NCBI RefSeq assembly: GCF_907165045.1
Contig: NZ_CAJRAU010000001.1
Coordinates: 1 to 64,000 of the forward strand
Source: Dyadobacter linearis
GTDB lineage: Bacteria > Bacteroidota > Bacteroidia > Cytophagales > Spirosomataceae
Length of the DNA: 64,000 bases
Reading direction: 5' to 3'
Position numbers and translations under genes: made by a program. Positions 8,428 through 17,812 of this stretch are shown here, piece after piece (positions within the stretch are counted from its first letter, which is position 1; each line of letters opens with the position of its first letter). Below the pieces are notes generated by a model. The model did no database searches and was not told where the DNA came from. It saw nothing but the letters and a program-made list of their open reading frames with translations.

Positions 8428-8805
8428 CTAGCAGACCGGCTCTTCAACCCTATTCCGCTTCATATCCTTAAAAGCCCACATCGACATCGCCTTAATCACA
8501 CTATCCAGCTCTTTGCCCGATTCCGTCAGGGTATAGGTAACGTAAGGCGGCACGACTGGCTTGGCTTCGCGCGTGAGCAGGTTATCATTTTCCAATTGTT
8601 TCAAATGCTGAATCAGCATTTTTTCGGAGATATGCGGCATGGCCCGTTTGATCTCGGAATACCGCTTGCTGCCCGAAAGGAGGTGATATAAAATGATCGG
8701 TTTCCAATGTCCGCCAATCTTATTCATCACATAAGTAACCGGACATTCCTGCAATACGATCTCGCGATTTGCATTATAAGTCGAGCTTTCTTTGATCTTT
8801 GTCAT
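8428..8805 (-). CDS. HxlR-family winged-helix regulator
   Basis: The 125-residue protein has the HxlR pattern: CPVTYVMNKIGGHWKPII at the N-terminus, the wing region SGSKRYSEIKRAMPHISEKML, and TYTLTESGKEL. Cys21 is in the position used for thiol-based redox or quinone sensing in HypR/YodB-type members, so a redox or electrophile response is possible. It is divergent from the NmrA-like oxidoreductase at 8885 with an 80-bp shared promoter region carrying repeated GTAAGTAC sites. The usual arrangement is repression of the divergent oxidoreductase and of itself. Confidence 0.9.
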   Translation of the reverse strand: MTKIKESSTYNANREIVLQECPVTYVMNKIGGHWKPIILYHLLSGSKRYSEIKRAMPHISEKMLIQHLKQLENDNLLTREAKPVVPPYVTYTLTESGKELDSVIKAMSMWAFKDMKRNRVEEPVC

Positions 8806-8820
8806 GATACATACTTTGGG

Positions 8821-8859
8821 GTAAGTACTTGTCTAAAAGTAAGTACAAATATAGCTTTG
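8821..8859 (+). promoter_or_regulatory. NmrA promoter with HxlR-type operator repeats
   Basis: GTAAGTAC occurs at 8821-8828 and again at 8839-8846, with an 18-bp period that places both sites on the same DNA face separated by less than two turns. A Bacteroidota-type promoter overlaps them: TTG at 8829-8831 and TAGCTTTG (TAnnTTTG consensus) at 8852-8859. The repeats lie across the -33 region, so a bound HxlR protein would block transcription of the rightward gene. Binding by the neighbouring regulator is inferred. Confidence 0.55.
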
Positions 8860-8884
8860 TGCCAACAAAAAACAACTTACAACT

Positions 8885-9775
8885 ATGAAATATATCATCA
8901 CAGGATCACTTGGACACGTTAGTTTGCCCGTAACAAGGAATTTGGTAAAAGCCGGTAAGGAAGTCACCGTTATCAGCAGCAGCTCAGACAAAAAACATGA
9001 AATTGAATCACTCGGCGCACAAGCAGCGATCGGATCCGTCACAGAATCCGACTTCATAAAAAGCACATTCAAAAACGCGGACGCAGCCTATTTGATGATC
9101 CCCAGCAGTTTTTCGCTTACAGACTATGAAAAATTTCAGCTTGAAGTGGCAGATATTTATCTGGAAGCATTGAGAGGCAGCAATATCAAACACGTAGTTG
9201 TGTTGAGCAGTCTGGGCGCGCAAATGCGTGAAGGTGCGGGACCGATTGACGCGCTGGGTTATTTGGAAGAAAAACTCCTTCAAATCCCCAACCTCAATAC
9301 TGTTTTCCTCCGCCCGTCGTACTTCTTCTCAAACCTGTTCTCGCTAGGCGGCCTGATCCAAAACGCCGGGATTGCAGGCAATAACTTTGGTGACACGAAC
9401 GAAAAACTGGTGTTAACTGACACAGACCACATTGCAGAAGTTGCAACTGAACAGTTGCTGAATCTTTCAACCGGAAATTCGGTAGTGAATATCGCGAACG
9501 ACGAGCGCCACCCTACCGAAATCGCAGCGATCCTTGGGAAAGCTATCGGCAAAGAAAACACGCCGTGGGTCACATTCAGCGATGAAGATGCACGTCAGGG
9601 AATGCTGGGCGCAGGTTTAAACGAAAGTTTCGCATCGACTTACGTAGAGATGGGCCAGGCACTCCGCAGCGGCAAAATGCAGGAAGAATACTGGAAAAAC
9701 CGCCCGGCCAAGCTGGGAAGTTACAAATTGGAAGACTTCGCGAAAGAATTTGCGGGTGCTTTTAAGACGGCTTAG
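8885..9775 (+). CDS. NmrA-like NAD(P)-binding oxidoreductase
   Basis: This 296-residue atypical short-chain dehydrogenase/reductase of the NmrA/QorB group starts with a Rossmann strand and glycine loop (YIITGSLGHVSLPVTRNLV). It then has the second strand VTVISSSSDK, NADAAYLMIPSSF near residue 65, VVVLSSLGA and TVFLRPSYFFSNLF. The classical catalytic YxxxK is not evident, as in other NmrA-like proteins that act as NADPH sensors or quinone reductases. It is divergent from the HxlR regulator and followed by a strong terminator hairpin, so it is a single-gene unit. A quinone or redox role is suggested by that pairing. Confidence 0.9.
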   Translation: MKYIITGSLGHVSLPVTRNLVKAGKEVTVISSSSDKKHEIESLGAQAAIGSVTESDFIKSTFKNADAAYLMIPSSFSLTDYEKFQLEVADIYLEALRGSNIKHVVVLSSLGAQMREGAGPIDALGYLEEKLLQIPNLNTVFLRPSYFFSNLFSLGGLIQNAGIAGNNFGDTNEKLVLTDTDHIAEVATEQLLNLSTGNSVVNIANDERHPTEIAAILGKAIGKENTPWVTFSDEDARQGMLGAGLNESFASTYVEMGQALRSGKMQEEYWKNRPAKLGSYKLEDFAKEFAGAFKTA

Positions 9776-9797
9776 TATTGGTTGAATGCGAAAGATC

Positions 9798-9840
9798 GAC
9801 CTGACATTAAATCACCACAATTTGATGTCAGGTCATTTTG
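9798..9840 (+). terminator. Rho-independent terminator after the NmrA-like gene
   Basis: A perfect 10-bp inverted repeat, GACCTGACAT (9798-9807) and ATGTCAGGTC (9825-9834), is followed by ATTTTG. It lies 23 bp past the stop codon and separates the NmrA-like gene from the toxin-antitoxin pair. Confidence 0.7.
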
Positions 9841-9874
9841 TTGATCCGAACTGACCAAAAAATTAAGACAATTA

Positions 9875-9914
9875 TGGTTGACAACCTTAATATTTTTTTT
9901 ACATTTGTCAACCA
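9875..9914. promoter_or_regulatory. Operator palindrome upstream of the Xre-ImmA gene
   Basis: A perfect 10-bp inverted repeat, TGGTTGACAA (9875-9884) and TTGTCAACCA (9905-9914), flanks a 20-bp AT-rich spacer with a T-run and ends 17 bp before the start codon at 9932. The two-arm layout over the presumed promoter is that expected for an autoregulating Xre-type antitoxin. Binding is inferred from position. Confidence 0.6.
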
Positions 9915-9931
9915 ACATACTATTTAGAATC

Positions 9932-10990
9932 ATGAGAGAGATATTTGCTGCTCGATTTAAATCAGCTCGCTTACGGACTGGTTTATCATTAAAAAACTTG
10001 TCGGACAAGCTTGGCAGCAAAATTTCCCGCCAGGCTCTGCACAAATATGAAAAGGGCGAGGTGATACCAAACAGCGATATGCTCGCGCTGCTAAGTGATA
10101 TTCTACAAGTTCGCCCCGACTATTTTTTCAGCGATACCAAAATCGCGATAGGCGCGATCGAGTATCGAAAAATGCAGCATTTACCTTCGAGGGAAGAACA
10201 TAAGGTTGTTGAGCAAACTCGGGAATACCTTTCAAGATATTTGGAACTTGAAGAAATCCTGGGGATATCCAGCGAATTTGAAAATCCTCTTAAAAATCTT
10301 GCCGTGGTTTCTGATTTTGAACAGGCAAATGCCGCAGCGGAATTGCTTCGAAAATGGTGGAAACTGGAAGAAGATCCGCTCTATAACATCACCCAGATAC
10401 TGGAAGATAAGCACATTAAAGTAGTTGAAGTCGATGCGGAGCCAATATTTGATGGAATGCAAACCTGGGTGAATGGTCAGGTACCAGTTCTTGCATTTAA
10501 CAAGAATCTGTCGGGCAAGGCGGACCGGATTCGATTTACCTTACTTCACGAACTAGGGCACTTACTGTTAGATTTTGGAGATTTGGCGGACAAAGAAAAA
10601 GAGAAACGCTGCCATCAATTTGCAGGTGCAATGCTTCTGCCTAGAAATACTTTGATAGATAAACTGGGTTCCAAACGATCCAGGATCTCAGTTTTAGAAT
10701 TGGGCAATATAAAAAAGCAGTTTGGAATCTCTATTCAAGCCATAATTCGACGGGCTGCGGAGTGTGCTATCATTAGTGAAAATTATGCGAGACAATTTCT
10801 ACAACGAATAAAGGAGGAAGGATGGAGAACTACCGAGCCGGTTGCTTATGAAGGGATCGAGGCTTCGGACCGGTTCGATCAATTGCTTTTTCGTGCCTTG
10901 TCTGAGGAACAAATTTCGCTTAGTAAAGCTGCTGCCTTGAAAAATATGAAGCTGGCCGAGTTCCGAACCCTGGCTTCATTCGGGGAATGA
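9932..10990 (+). CDS. Xre HTH + ImmA/IrrE metallopeptidase (COG2856) antitoxin
   Basis: Start 9932 (MREIFAARFKSARLRTG) is chosen; an upstream in-frame ATG at 9878 lies inside the operator palindrome. Residues ~8-60 form an Xre helix-turn-helix (LSLKNLSDKLGSKISRQALHKYEKG). The middle and C-terminal part is an ImmA/IrrE-type peptidase with the zinc motif HELGH at residues 206-210 and a downstream QFAGAMLLP. In toxin-antitoxin pairs this Xre-COG2856 fusion is the antitoxin and repressor. The stop overlaps the PIN gene start by 4 bp (ATGA), which indicates translational coupling. Confidence 0.9.
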   Translation: MREIFAARFKSARLRTGLSLKNLSDKLGSKISRQALHKYEKGEVIPNSDMLALLSDILQVRPDYFFSDTKIAIGAIEYRKMQHLPSREEHKVVEQTREYLSRYLELEEILGISSEFENPLKNLAVVSDFEQANAAAELLRKWWKLEEDPLYNITQILEDKHIKVVEVDAEPIFDGMQTWVNGQVPVLAFNKNLSGKADRIRFTLLHELGHLLLDFGDLADKEKEKRCHQFAGAMLLPRNTLIDKLGSKRSRISVLELGNIKKQFGISIQAIIRRAAECAIISENYARQFLQRIKEEGWRTTEPVAYEGIEASDRFDQLLFRALSEEQISLSKAAALKNMKLAEFRTLASFGE

Positions 10991-11493
10991 GGTTAGCTGT
11001 CACTGACGCGTGCATTTTTATCGACTTATTCGACTTACAGCTAACCCGGCACCTTTTCGATCTGGATTTAGAGATCCATACTTCCTCTGATGTTATCGGA
11101 GAACTGTACGACGAACAGGCGGAAGCGCTGCATTTACTTGCTGCAAACGGGAGGTTGCAGATCCACAACATCAATGAAGATGCACGCTTTGCGATTTCGG
11201 AAATGAATTTTCCGCGAGCTTTATCTCAAAATGATAAAACTGTACTTCATCTGGCAGATCGTTTTCAAGCGATGGTGCTTAGTTCCGATCAGGTAGTTAG
11301 AAATTATGCTGTTAAATGCGGCTTGGAATGTCACGGAATGCTTTGGGTCATGGATACATTGATTGAGAAAGGCATTATCAATCCCAAGCTAGCAGCAAAA
11401 AAATTGCAGGCACTCTTGGAAACTAACATCATGTATCGAAATAACATGAAACTGTCAGCTGAAATCCAAAAGCGCCTGCAAATATGGCTTTAA
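10987..11493 (+). CDS. PIN-like toxin paired with Xre-ImmA
   Basis: This 168-residue protein starts VTDACIFIDLFDL, with acidic residues D7 and D13 in the position of the first PIN aspartate. The middle has SSDVIGELYDEQAEAL (second acidic) and LSQNDKTVLHLADRF, and then VLSSDQVVRNYA supplies the distal aspartate. This matches PIN-fold RNases rather than a VapC of the usual 130 residues; it has an extra C-terminal helical segment. The gene overlaps the antitoxin by 4 bp. COG2856-Xre plus PIN pairs have been predicted as type II systems; the present pair looks intact. Confidence 0.8.
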   Translation: MRLAVTDACIFIDLFDLQLTRHLFDLDLEIHTSSDVIGELYDEQAEALHLLAANGRLQIHNINEDARFAISEMNFPRALSQNDKTVLHLADRFQAMVLSSDQVVRNYAVKCGLECHGMLWVMDTLIEKGIINPKLAAKKLQALLETNIMYRNNMKLSAEIQKRLQIWL

Positions 11494-11494
11494 C

Positions 11495-14400
11495 CTATTT
11501 CCCCATTCTCAACCGTGTCTGTGCGGCGCCGGCAACATCTTTCAATTCCACCTTCAATCCGCCTTTTGCTGCATTGCGGTCGATCGTAAGTGTTACGGGA
11601 TGAATACCTGGTGCAAGGTCGGCAGTCAGATTTCCGTCAGCGATTTTCAAAGGCTTACTATCGACCGTCGCGGAAATTCCGTCAGCTGCACTTAATCCCA
11701 GCGTAACTGGTCCTTTGGTCAATACTTCAATCTCGAACCGAACGATGCTGTAAGGCTTTCCTGATGCGCCAAGTTCCGGAATTTCACTTAGCGGAAGTTC
11801 GCCGGATACTTTGCTGTAAACCGGCTGCCACGCCACTTTCGGAGCATTTTTCCCAGCAGCAGCTTTGGTACCTTTCGGCTCGGTCGCAGTCGTTTCCCAG
11901 CGTCTTACAAACCTGGTGTTCGACACGCGGAAGTCTCCCGGCTCACCCATTTTGGTCAGAAATCCAACGAGATTGATAAATTCAGCCTGGTCCAAACCGG
12001 CAGTAAGGCCCGGAGGCATCAGGGAGCCCGGTACTTTTTCCATCACTTCCAGCTGACTTTTTGGAACGGAAACTTCCTTACCAGTCACATCGCGGATCAC
12101 AACATCGTTTGCTCCATCAGAAGCCAGGTAACCCAGCAATTCCGATCCGTCCTTTTTCACAACCCGCTTTAAATCATATCCTTCCTTGATAGATTCACTC
12201 GGGTACAGCAGCGATTTGATGATTGTCTCGGCTGGTGAACTCGTTCCCAAACTGCTCAAATCAGGCCCGATCAAACCACCCGCGCCACCAATCGCATGGC
12301 ACGTTGTACAGCTTGACTCAACCCGGCGGAATATCTGCTCTCCTTTCGCAGGATCGCCTTTTTCGCGAACCAGTTTAGCCAGACCTGCGATTTGCTGATC
12401 GTTCAGATCCTGCGGCATTTTCTGGGTAGGCAAAGTTCCGCCAGAAGCTTCGAGTGCATTCACCAGAATTTTCATCTCATCAATGCTTTGCCTTGTCCAG
12501 CCCGCACGCTGGCGAACCAGTAACCGACCTTTTTTAGCAGCAGTTTCAGGGATCTTTTTAGCGGCGATCGCTTCTCCCAATGCAGCTGCACCAGGATTTG
12601 TCGAGATAAATGCAACAAACAAATCCGTCAGATCGACGTCAGCAGGCAATGTCCGGATCAGGTCGGCAGCCACTGTCGCGGCAGCTTTCGGATCTACATT
12701 TGCGAGTTGACCTGCCGCGATTACCCTTACTTCCGCTGCATTCTTCGGGCCGGTCAGGTCAGTCATCATTTTCTGCGCTTTCTCTTTATCAATAGCTGCG
12801 AGAGCACCTAATGCGGCTTTTTTCGTTTCCGGATTACCTTTTTGTACCAGTTCAGTCAGTTTTGCATTGAGTGAATTCAACTTCCACAGACCAGCCAGGC
12901 GCATTGCGCTCAAACTTATCGCGTCTTCGTCACTATCGATCAGGGTAGCAATGCGATCCGCATTCTGATCGGGCTTCACGTTACGCTGGCGGCCGGCTTC
13001 TTCCAATGCACCAAGCTGCGCAACAAGGTTTTTATCTTTATTTTGAAGCGCCAGATCAAGTAGCATACTCAGGTCAGCAGGCTGGCCGGTACGCGCGATC
13101 GAGCTCAAAACGTCCTTCTGATATTCGTCAGGTACCTGCCCTTTTTGATACAACTTCACCAATAAAGTGGCCGCATCTGCGCCAGTGGCCGATTTCAATG
13201 CGTAAGCAGTTTTCTTCGCGTCACCCAGAAACTCCGGCTGTGACTTCACCTTCGCCAGCCAAACCGGTTCCAGTTCACGGATCGTTTGCCACAATGCAAA
13301 ATCCAGGAATTCGTCCATTTGCGCATCCAATACCACTAATGCATTCTTCGCAGCTTCGGCAGTTTTGGTTTTTCTCAATGCAATCACCCCTTCCAGCCTC
13401 ACCTGCGCATGTTCGTCTTTTACGGCTTTGGCCAGTAATGCAGGCTCATTCGCGATCTTGCCAGACCATAATTCAAGCGCGCGCAATGCTGCCGCACGTG
13501 CATTATGCGTTTTTGCATTCAGCAAACTCACCAGAACCGGCTCATTTACGGTTTCCAAAGTCTGGTACACCCACAAAGCCTCCAACAAATTGTGCTCGTA
13601 GTTGGCGTCGTTTTTGTCCAGCGCGGCTACCCATTTTTGCAATTCTGGGACTACTTCCTTAGCTCCTTTTGCCTTCAAAACCTGCTTGGCCTGCAAACGG
13701 GTCCACTCTTCGGGCAGTTTTAAAGATTCCAGTAACTCGGTAATAGTCGCTTTCGCCAATTGCGGTTTTGGTACCAGCGGACGGTTTTTGGCAACAATAC
13801 GCCAGATCCTTCCGTGCTGCTGGTCGCGGCGCGGATCGTGGAAATCTACTTCTCCGTGCTGGATAATAGGGTTATACCAATCGGCTACATAAATAGCGCC
13901 GTCGGGACCGACGTTGATATCCACCGGACGGAATGCGACATTATCCGTCCACATCAGGTCATCGGTCTGCTTGGAAGCGTAACCAGCGCCCTGTTCTTCG
14001 AGCTTGAAACTGTTGATCCGGTTCGCGCGAAAATCGTTTGTGATCATTCTTCCCTGCCACTCGTCTGGTAAATGTTTTCCAGAAACCACATCCAAACCGC
14101 TGTGTTTCGGCTGTCCCGGATTCAAGCCGCGCATAATGCGTGCAGCTCCCGGCGCTGTCACGAAAGTAGCTCCCGGGAAACCGTAGTTAATACCTTCACC
14201 ACCAGCTCCATCCGTCAGGAAAGACTGTCCCCAGCGGTCAAATTGCAGGCCCCACGGATTTACCAAACCCTTCAAATACACCTCCATATCGAGGTTGCGC
14301 GTATTCAAAGCCCAGGTACCACCACCTTCCAGACGTTTGATCCCGAAAGGAGTTTCGACGTGGCTATAAATGTAAATGGATTGGTTGAAATACATTCTTC

Positions 14401-14932
14401 CCTCCGGTCCCCAGCGAAATGTGTGGATCAAATGGTGGGTATCCCCGGTTCCAAAACCGTTCAATATCCGGCGTTTCTTATCCGCTTTTCCATCTCCGTC
14501 CGTATCCGAAAAATGCAGGATCTCGGTTGAATTGGCTACATAGCAGCCACCGTCTCCCGGTAAAATACCAGTTGGCTGGATCAGTCCTTCCGCGAAAACG
14601 GTAGACTTGTCAGCCTTACCATCTCCGTCAGTATCTTCGAGAACGAATATCTTGTCATTCGCCGATTCGCCTGTTTTCAAATGCGGATAAACCGTGCTGC
14701 TCACCACCCAAAGGCGGCCTTCTGCGTCCCAATTCATCTGAATAGGCTTCGCGACCATCGGATCGGAGGCGAATAATGTTACTTCAAATCCTTCGGCTAC
14801 CTTGAACGAGGCGAGCTCCTTTTGCGGATCCGGATCGGGATCTTCCTTTACGTTCTGGTACCGGCTGGAAGAGGTAGTGAGGAGGACCGCCGCAATGAGC
14901 GTCGCTCCATATAGTACTCTTGTTGCTTTCAT
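11495..14932 (-). CDS. PVC-type membrane dehydrogenase with HEAT repeats and cytochrome c
   Basis: The 1145-residue exported protein begins with an N-terminal hydrophobic signal. Residues ~40-390 are a PVC-type six-bladed propeller of the sugar-dehydrogenase kind (EGFEVTLFASDPMV, DTDGDGKADK twice, VADWYNPIIQHG). Residues ~420-800 are HEAT-like repeats. A c-type cytochrome follows with CTTCH at ~873-877 and a likely distal Met in GSLMPPGL. The last ~130 residues resemble a beta-sandwich carbohydrate- or ligand-binding domain. Electrons from an oxidised sugar would pass to the haem. It is the third gene of a leftward MFS / SGNH / PVC operon (76 bp after the SGNH gene). Confidence 0.85.
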   Translation of the reverse strand: MKATRVLYGATLIAAVLLTTSSSRYQNVKEDPDPDPQKELASFKVAEGFEVTLFASDPMVAKPIQMNWDAEGRLWVVSSTVYPHLKTGESANDKIFVLEDTDGDGKADKSTVFAEGLIQPTGILPGDGGCYVANSTEILHFSDTDGDGKADKKRRILNGFGTGDTHHLIHTFRWGPEGRMYFNQSIYIYSHVETPFGIKRLEGGGTWALNTRNLDMEVYLKGLVNPWGLQFDRWGQSFLTDGAGGEGINYGFPGATFVTAPGAARIMRGLNPGQPKHSGLDVVSGKHLPDEWQGRMITNDFRANRINSFKLEEQGAGYASKQTDDLMWTDNVAFRPVDINVGPDGAIYVADWYNPIIQHGEVDFHDPRRDQQHGRIWRIVAKNRPLVPKPQLAKATITELLESLKLPEEWTRLQAKQVLKAKGAKEVVPELQKWVAALDKNDANYEHNLLEALWVYQTLETVNEPVLVSLLNAKTHNARAAALRALELWSGKIANEPALLAKAVKDEHAQVRLEGVIALRKTKTAEAAKNALVVLDAQMDEFLDFALWQTIRELEPVWLAKVKSQPEFLGDAKKTAYALKSATGADAATLLVKLYQKGQVPDEYQKDVLSSIARTGQPADLSMLLDLALQNKDKNLVAQLGALEEAGRQRNVKPDQNADRIATLIDSDEDAISLSAMRLAGLWKLNSLNAKLTELVQKGNPETKKAALGALAAIDKEKAQKMMTDLTGPKNAAEVRVIAAGQLANVDPKAAATVAADLIRTLPADVDLTDLFVAFISTNPGAAALGEAIAAKKIPETAAKKGRLLVRQRAGWTRQSIDEMKILVNALEASGGTLPTQKMPQDLNDQQIAGLAKLVREKGDPAKGEQIFRRVESSCTTCHAIGGAGGLIGPDLSSLGTSSPAETIIKSLLYPSESIKEGYDLKRVVKKDGSELLGYLASDGANDVVIRDVTGKEVSVPKSQLEVMEKVPGSLMPPGLTAGLDQAEFINLVGFLTKMGEPGDFRVSNTRFVRRWETTATEPKGTKAAAGKNAPKVAWQPVYSKVSGELPLSEIPELGASGKPYSIVRFEIEVLTKGPVTLGLSAADGISATVDSKPLKIADGNLTADLAPGIHPVTLTIDRNAAKGGLKVELKDVAGAAQTRLRMGK

Positions 14933-15008
14933 GTTTTAGCTGTCGGCGCTCAGCGATCGCTGTCAAATGCATTGCGCCGTTTGGGTTTAAGGATTTTGTT
15001 TTATTAGA

Positions 15009-16247
15009 TTACATCTTGCGCAGTTCATACACTACTTCCTTCGGCTCGCTGTTCAGGATAATCTGCCCTTCCAGCCACTTGATCAGGATATTCTGTTCCT
15101 CCAAACCCTGCACGTGGCGACCTTGCTCGTACTTCCGGAATCCGATAATATAAGTCTGGTTCAAAGGGCGGTATTGGAAAAAGTGCAGTTCGTTCTTCTT
15201 CACGATCATCGTCCTGATCTCCTCAGATTTCTCAAATTGCGGCCCCTGTTTGATATCCACCCCTTTTTCCCATTCCTGCGCCGAAGCCGCAGCGACCAGG
15301 CTGTTTTCGGAGGTCAATGCGTAATAGCCCTTTTTCAAACCTGAGATCCGAACTGTTCTTGCATTGTCCGTAATGTTACTGGCTAATTTTGGCGAAGGGA
15401 GCGGCAGGTATTTACTTTCCACTGTAAATTTTGCAAGTGATTTTTCATCGTCACCAGCCAGTATCCGCGCATTCGATGCCTCTGGTTTGCCTTTTGAAAT
15501 CGTAATTGCGGTAGTCGCTTTCGCTGCGTCGAGACCCAATGCTTTTTCAAGGATTACCGCCAGATGGTAGTAACCCAACTCGTTCAGGTGGACCGTATTT
15601 TCAACGATATCCTCCTTTTTGGTGATATTTAAAATAGGGTTATAAATGTCGACAAACTGCTTCCCGCGCTGTGTGGCCACTTCGGAAATGACTTTGGAAT
15701 ACAATTCAAGATCCGCATTCCTGCGCCCGATCTGCTGGGTTGTATCACTCGAAACCACCGGAATAGTCGACAACAGTACCGCCCGCGCCCCAAGCTGATC
15801 GATCTTGTCGAGTAACTTATTCAGTCCCTCTTTAAACTTTGCTACGCCGGCTTGTCCGTCCTGCGCTTCCACGCCTCCATAACCCAAAAACACGACAGTA
15901 GGCGCCGCTTTCGTGAGGTCGTTCATCAAATGCTCGTAAGGTGTAGGCGGGTTGGTGTAGGTACTGCGACCTTCTCCCCAGACATTATCTCCCGTCCATC
16001 CCAGGTTGCGGAAAGTAACGCCTTTGTCAGAAAAACGGGTAGTAAGTGCGAATTCCAGGTAACCGTACTGGAAATCATTTTCGAAGATTGAGCTGCCCAG
16101 AAATACGACCCGGTCGCCGTCTTTCAACTCAAATTTGGAGGCATTTGCACTTTTAGCGGCTTCCTGGGCATTGGAAGTCCCGCATAGCAAAGTAAAAAAC
16201 AATAAAACCACGTGTCCGGCAAGAACCGGCACTTTCAAACTTCTCAT
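15009..16247 (-). CDS. SGNH/GDSL-like secreted protein with altered active site
   Basis: Start 16247 (MRSLKVPVLAGHVVLLFF) gives 412 residues with a signal peptide; the longer start at 16289 adds a non-family leader. The SGNH fold is clear: GDRVVFLGSSIFEN (block I), FRNLGWTGDNVWG (block II), VVFLGYGGVEAQDG (block III) and NTVHLNELGYYHLA (block V). The block III Asn and the block V Asp of the usual GxND and DxxH motifs are absent (GGVE and NTVH), so hydrolysis is uncertain. The domain aligns with the N-terminus of the fusion protein at 17813. It sits between MFS and PVC genes, so this may be the unfused partner of the PVC dehydrogenase. Confidence 0.8.
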   Translation of the reverse strand: MRSLKVPVLAGHVVLLFFTLLCGTSNAQEAAKSANASKFELKDGDRVVFLGSSIFENDFQYGYLEFALTTRFSDKGVTFRNLGWTGDNVWGEGRSTYTNPPTPYEHLMNDLTKAAPTVVFLGYGGVEAQDGQAGVAKFKEGLNKLLDKIDQLGARAVLLSTIPVVSSDTTQQIGRRNADLELYSKVISEVATQRGKQFVDIYNPILNITKKEDIVENTVHLNELGYYHLAVILEKALGLDAAKATTAITISKGKPEASNARILAGDDEKSLAKFTVESKYLPLPSPKLASNITDNARTVRISGLKKGYYALTSENSLVAAASAQEWEKGVDIKQGPQFEKSEEIRTMIVKKNELHFFQYRPLNQTYIIGFRKYEQGRHVQGLEEQNILIKWLEGQIILNSEPKEVVYELRKM

Positions 16248-16338
16248 GCATTTTGGATTTAGGTATGTAAAAATGTAAAAGAAAAGCATTGCCAGGAATT
16301 AACTATCCTGCTGTAACAAGGTCGGGCTGAAAATCGGA

Positions 16339-17622
16339 TCAATGATCGAAAGTCCTGATCTCTGCCGGCTTCGCCAATGCACGTACCGGCCCAGGTATCA
16401 CGATGATCGTGATCACAGTAGCCAGCACAAGCGCCACGGACATTAACGTGTAGGAAGCATTGAAATTCCCTGTTTCTGTATTTAAATATCCGACAAGATA
16501 AGATCCTGCAAATGAGCCCAATGCACCCAAACTGTTGATCAAACCGATCGCGCCGCCGGCTACGTTTTTAGGAAGTAATTCGGCGATAGCAGCGAAAAAT
16601 GGTCCGTATGGTGTATAAAGCGCCGCTCCCGCAGCTACCAGCAATGCATAAGCAAACCAGAACTGGTCGGGCCCGAGCCACACAGCGCCGTACAAACAGA
16701 TTGCAGCGATCAGCAAAAAAGGCCAGACGAATATCTTGCGGTTACCACTTTTATCCGAAAAATAAGAAGCTGAAAGCATTCCGATCACAGCAAAAAGATA
16801 GGGTACCGAGGCCAGCCAGCCCGTATTGACCATATTCATATTCGGCGCAGCCTTGATAATAGAAGGCAGCCACATCACAAAACCATACACACCGACGCTC
16901 CAAAGCAGGTATTGCAGACACAGTAAAATGACTTTTTTCGACTTGAATGCTTCTGCATAATTTTTCACCGGTTTAATGCCAGCTTGCTCGGCTTTCAGCC
17001 TTTCCTCTACCTCCATTTTTTCCTCATCGGTGAGCCAGGTAGCAGCCATCGGACGCTCGTCGATCATTCTCCACCAGATAAACGCCCAGACAATTCCCGG
17101 CGCTCCCTGCAAAATGAACATCCACCGCCAGCCCATCGAATCAATGAGATAACCCGATAAAACAGACATCCAGAGCACTGTGACCGGGTTTCCGAGGATC
17201 AGGAAAGTGTTGGCGCGCGAGCGTTCTTCTTTGGTAAACCACTGGCTTAGCAGGATCAGCATCGCTGGCATTACCGCGCTTTCCACCACACCAAGCATAA
17301 ACCGGATAATGATCAGCGTCGTAGTATCGTTGACCATCCCGGTCGCTGCGGCCAATCCGCCCCAGAGTATTAATGAAATAAAAATCAGCTTCTTGGCAGT
17401 CCGGGTCGCGGCATAATGCGCGCCCGGGATCTGGAAGAAAAAGTAGCCCAGAAAGAAGAGCGAGCTGAGTAAAGTAGAAGTATTGGGGGTGATATTAAGA
17501 TCGTCGGCCATGCCGCCTGCCACAGCAAATCCGAAATTAGCCCGGTCGAGGTAGGCGAGACTATAAGTAATGAAAACGACCGGTATAATACGGAACCATC
17601 TCTTTTGGGCCAGCGGCTTCAT
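16339..17622 (-). CDS. MFS transporter, anion:cation symporter (ACS) type
   Basis: The 427-residue protein has about 12 membrane segments and ACS-family features: RANFGFAVAGGM in TM1/loop, LSSLFFLGYFFFQIPGA, VVESAVMPAMLILLSQWF, and the central loop with RPMAATWLTDEEK. ACS members carry organic anions such as hexuronates, galactonate, glucarate or tartrate. The first gene of the leftward operon, it is followed by the SGNH and PVC-dehydrogenase genes, so the likely substrate is an aldonic or uronic acid made by that periplasmic oxidation. The substrate is not determinable from sequence. Confidence 0.88.
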   Translation of the reverse strand: MKPLAQKRWFRIIPVVFITYSLAYLDRANFGFAVAGGMADDLNITPNTSTLLSSLFFLGYFFFQIPGAHYAATRTAKKLIFISLILWGGLAAATGMVNDTTTLIIIRFMLGVVESAVMPAMLILLSQWFTKEERSRANTFLILGNPVTVLWMSVLSGYLIDSMGWRWMFILQGAPGIVWAFIWWRMIDERPMAATWLTDEEKMEVEERLKAEQAGIKPVKNYAEAFKSKKVILLCLQYLLWSVGVYGFVMWLPSIIKAAPNMNMVNTGWLASVPYLFAVIGMLSASYFSDKSGNRKIFVWPFLLIAAICLYGAVWLGPDQFWFAYALLVAAGAALYTPYGPFFAAIAELLPKNVAGGAIGLINSLGALGSFAGSYLVGYLNTETGNFNASYTLMSVALVLATVITIIVIPGPVRALAKPAEIRTFDH

Positions 17623-17812
17623 GGGTAGAATTTTGGTTTATAGAAAAGCGATATCTACCATTAAAACCTGACGCAGTGCATTTCTACCGTAATTCAGTCT
17701 ATTCTCAAAAGTCAGGACAGCACAGGATAATGTTGCTAATTAGAAGTGGGATTATTGATTCGTGATAAAAATTATTGGTTTATTAATAATTTAAAACTAC
17801 TCCACCATTCTC

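Noticed and set aside
13006-13662. Rightward 218-residue frame opposite the PVC dehydrogenase
   Set aside because: It lies wholly antisense to a gene with clear domains; long antisense frames are expected from its codon use.
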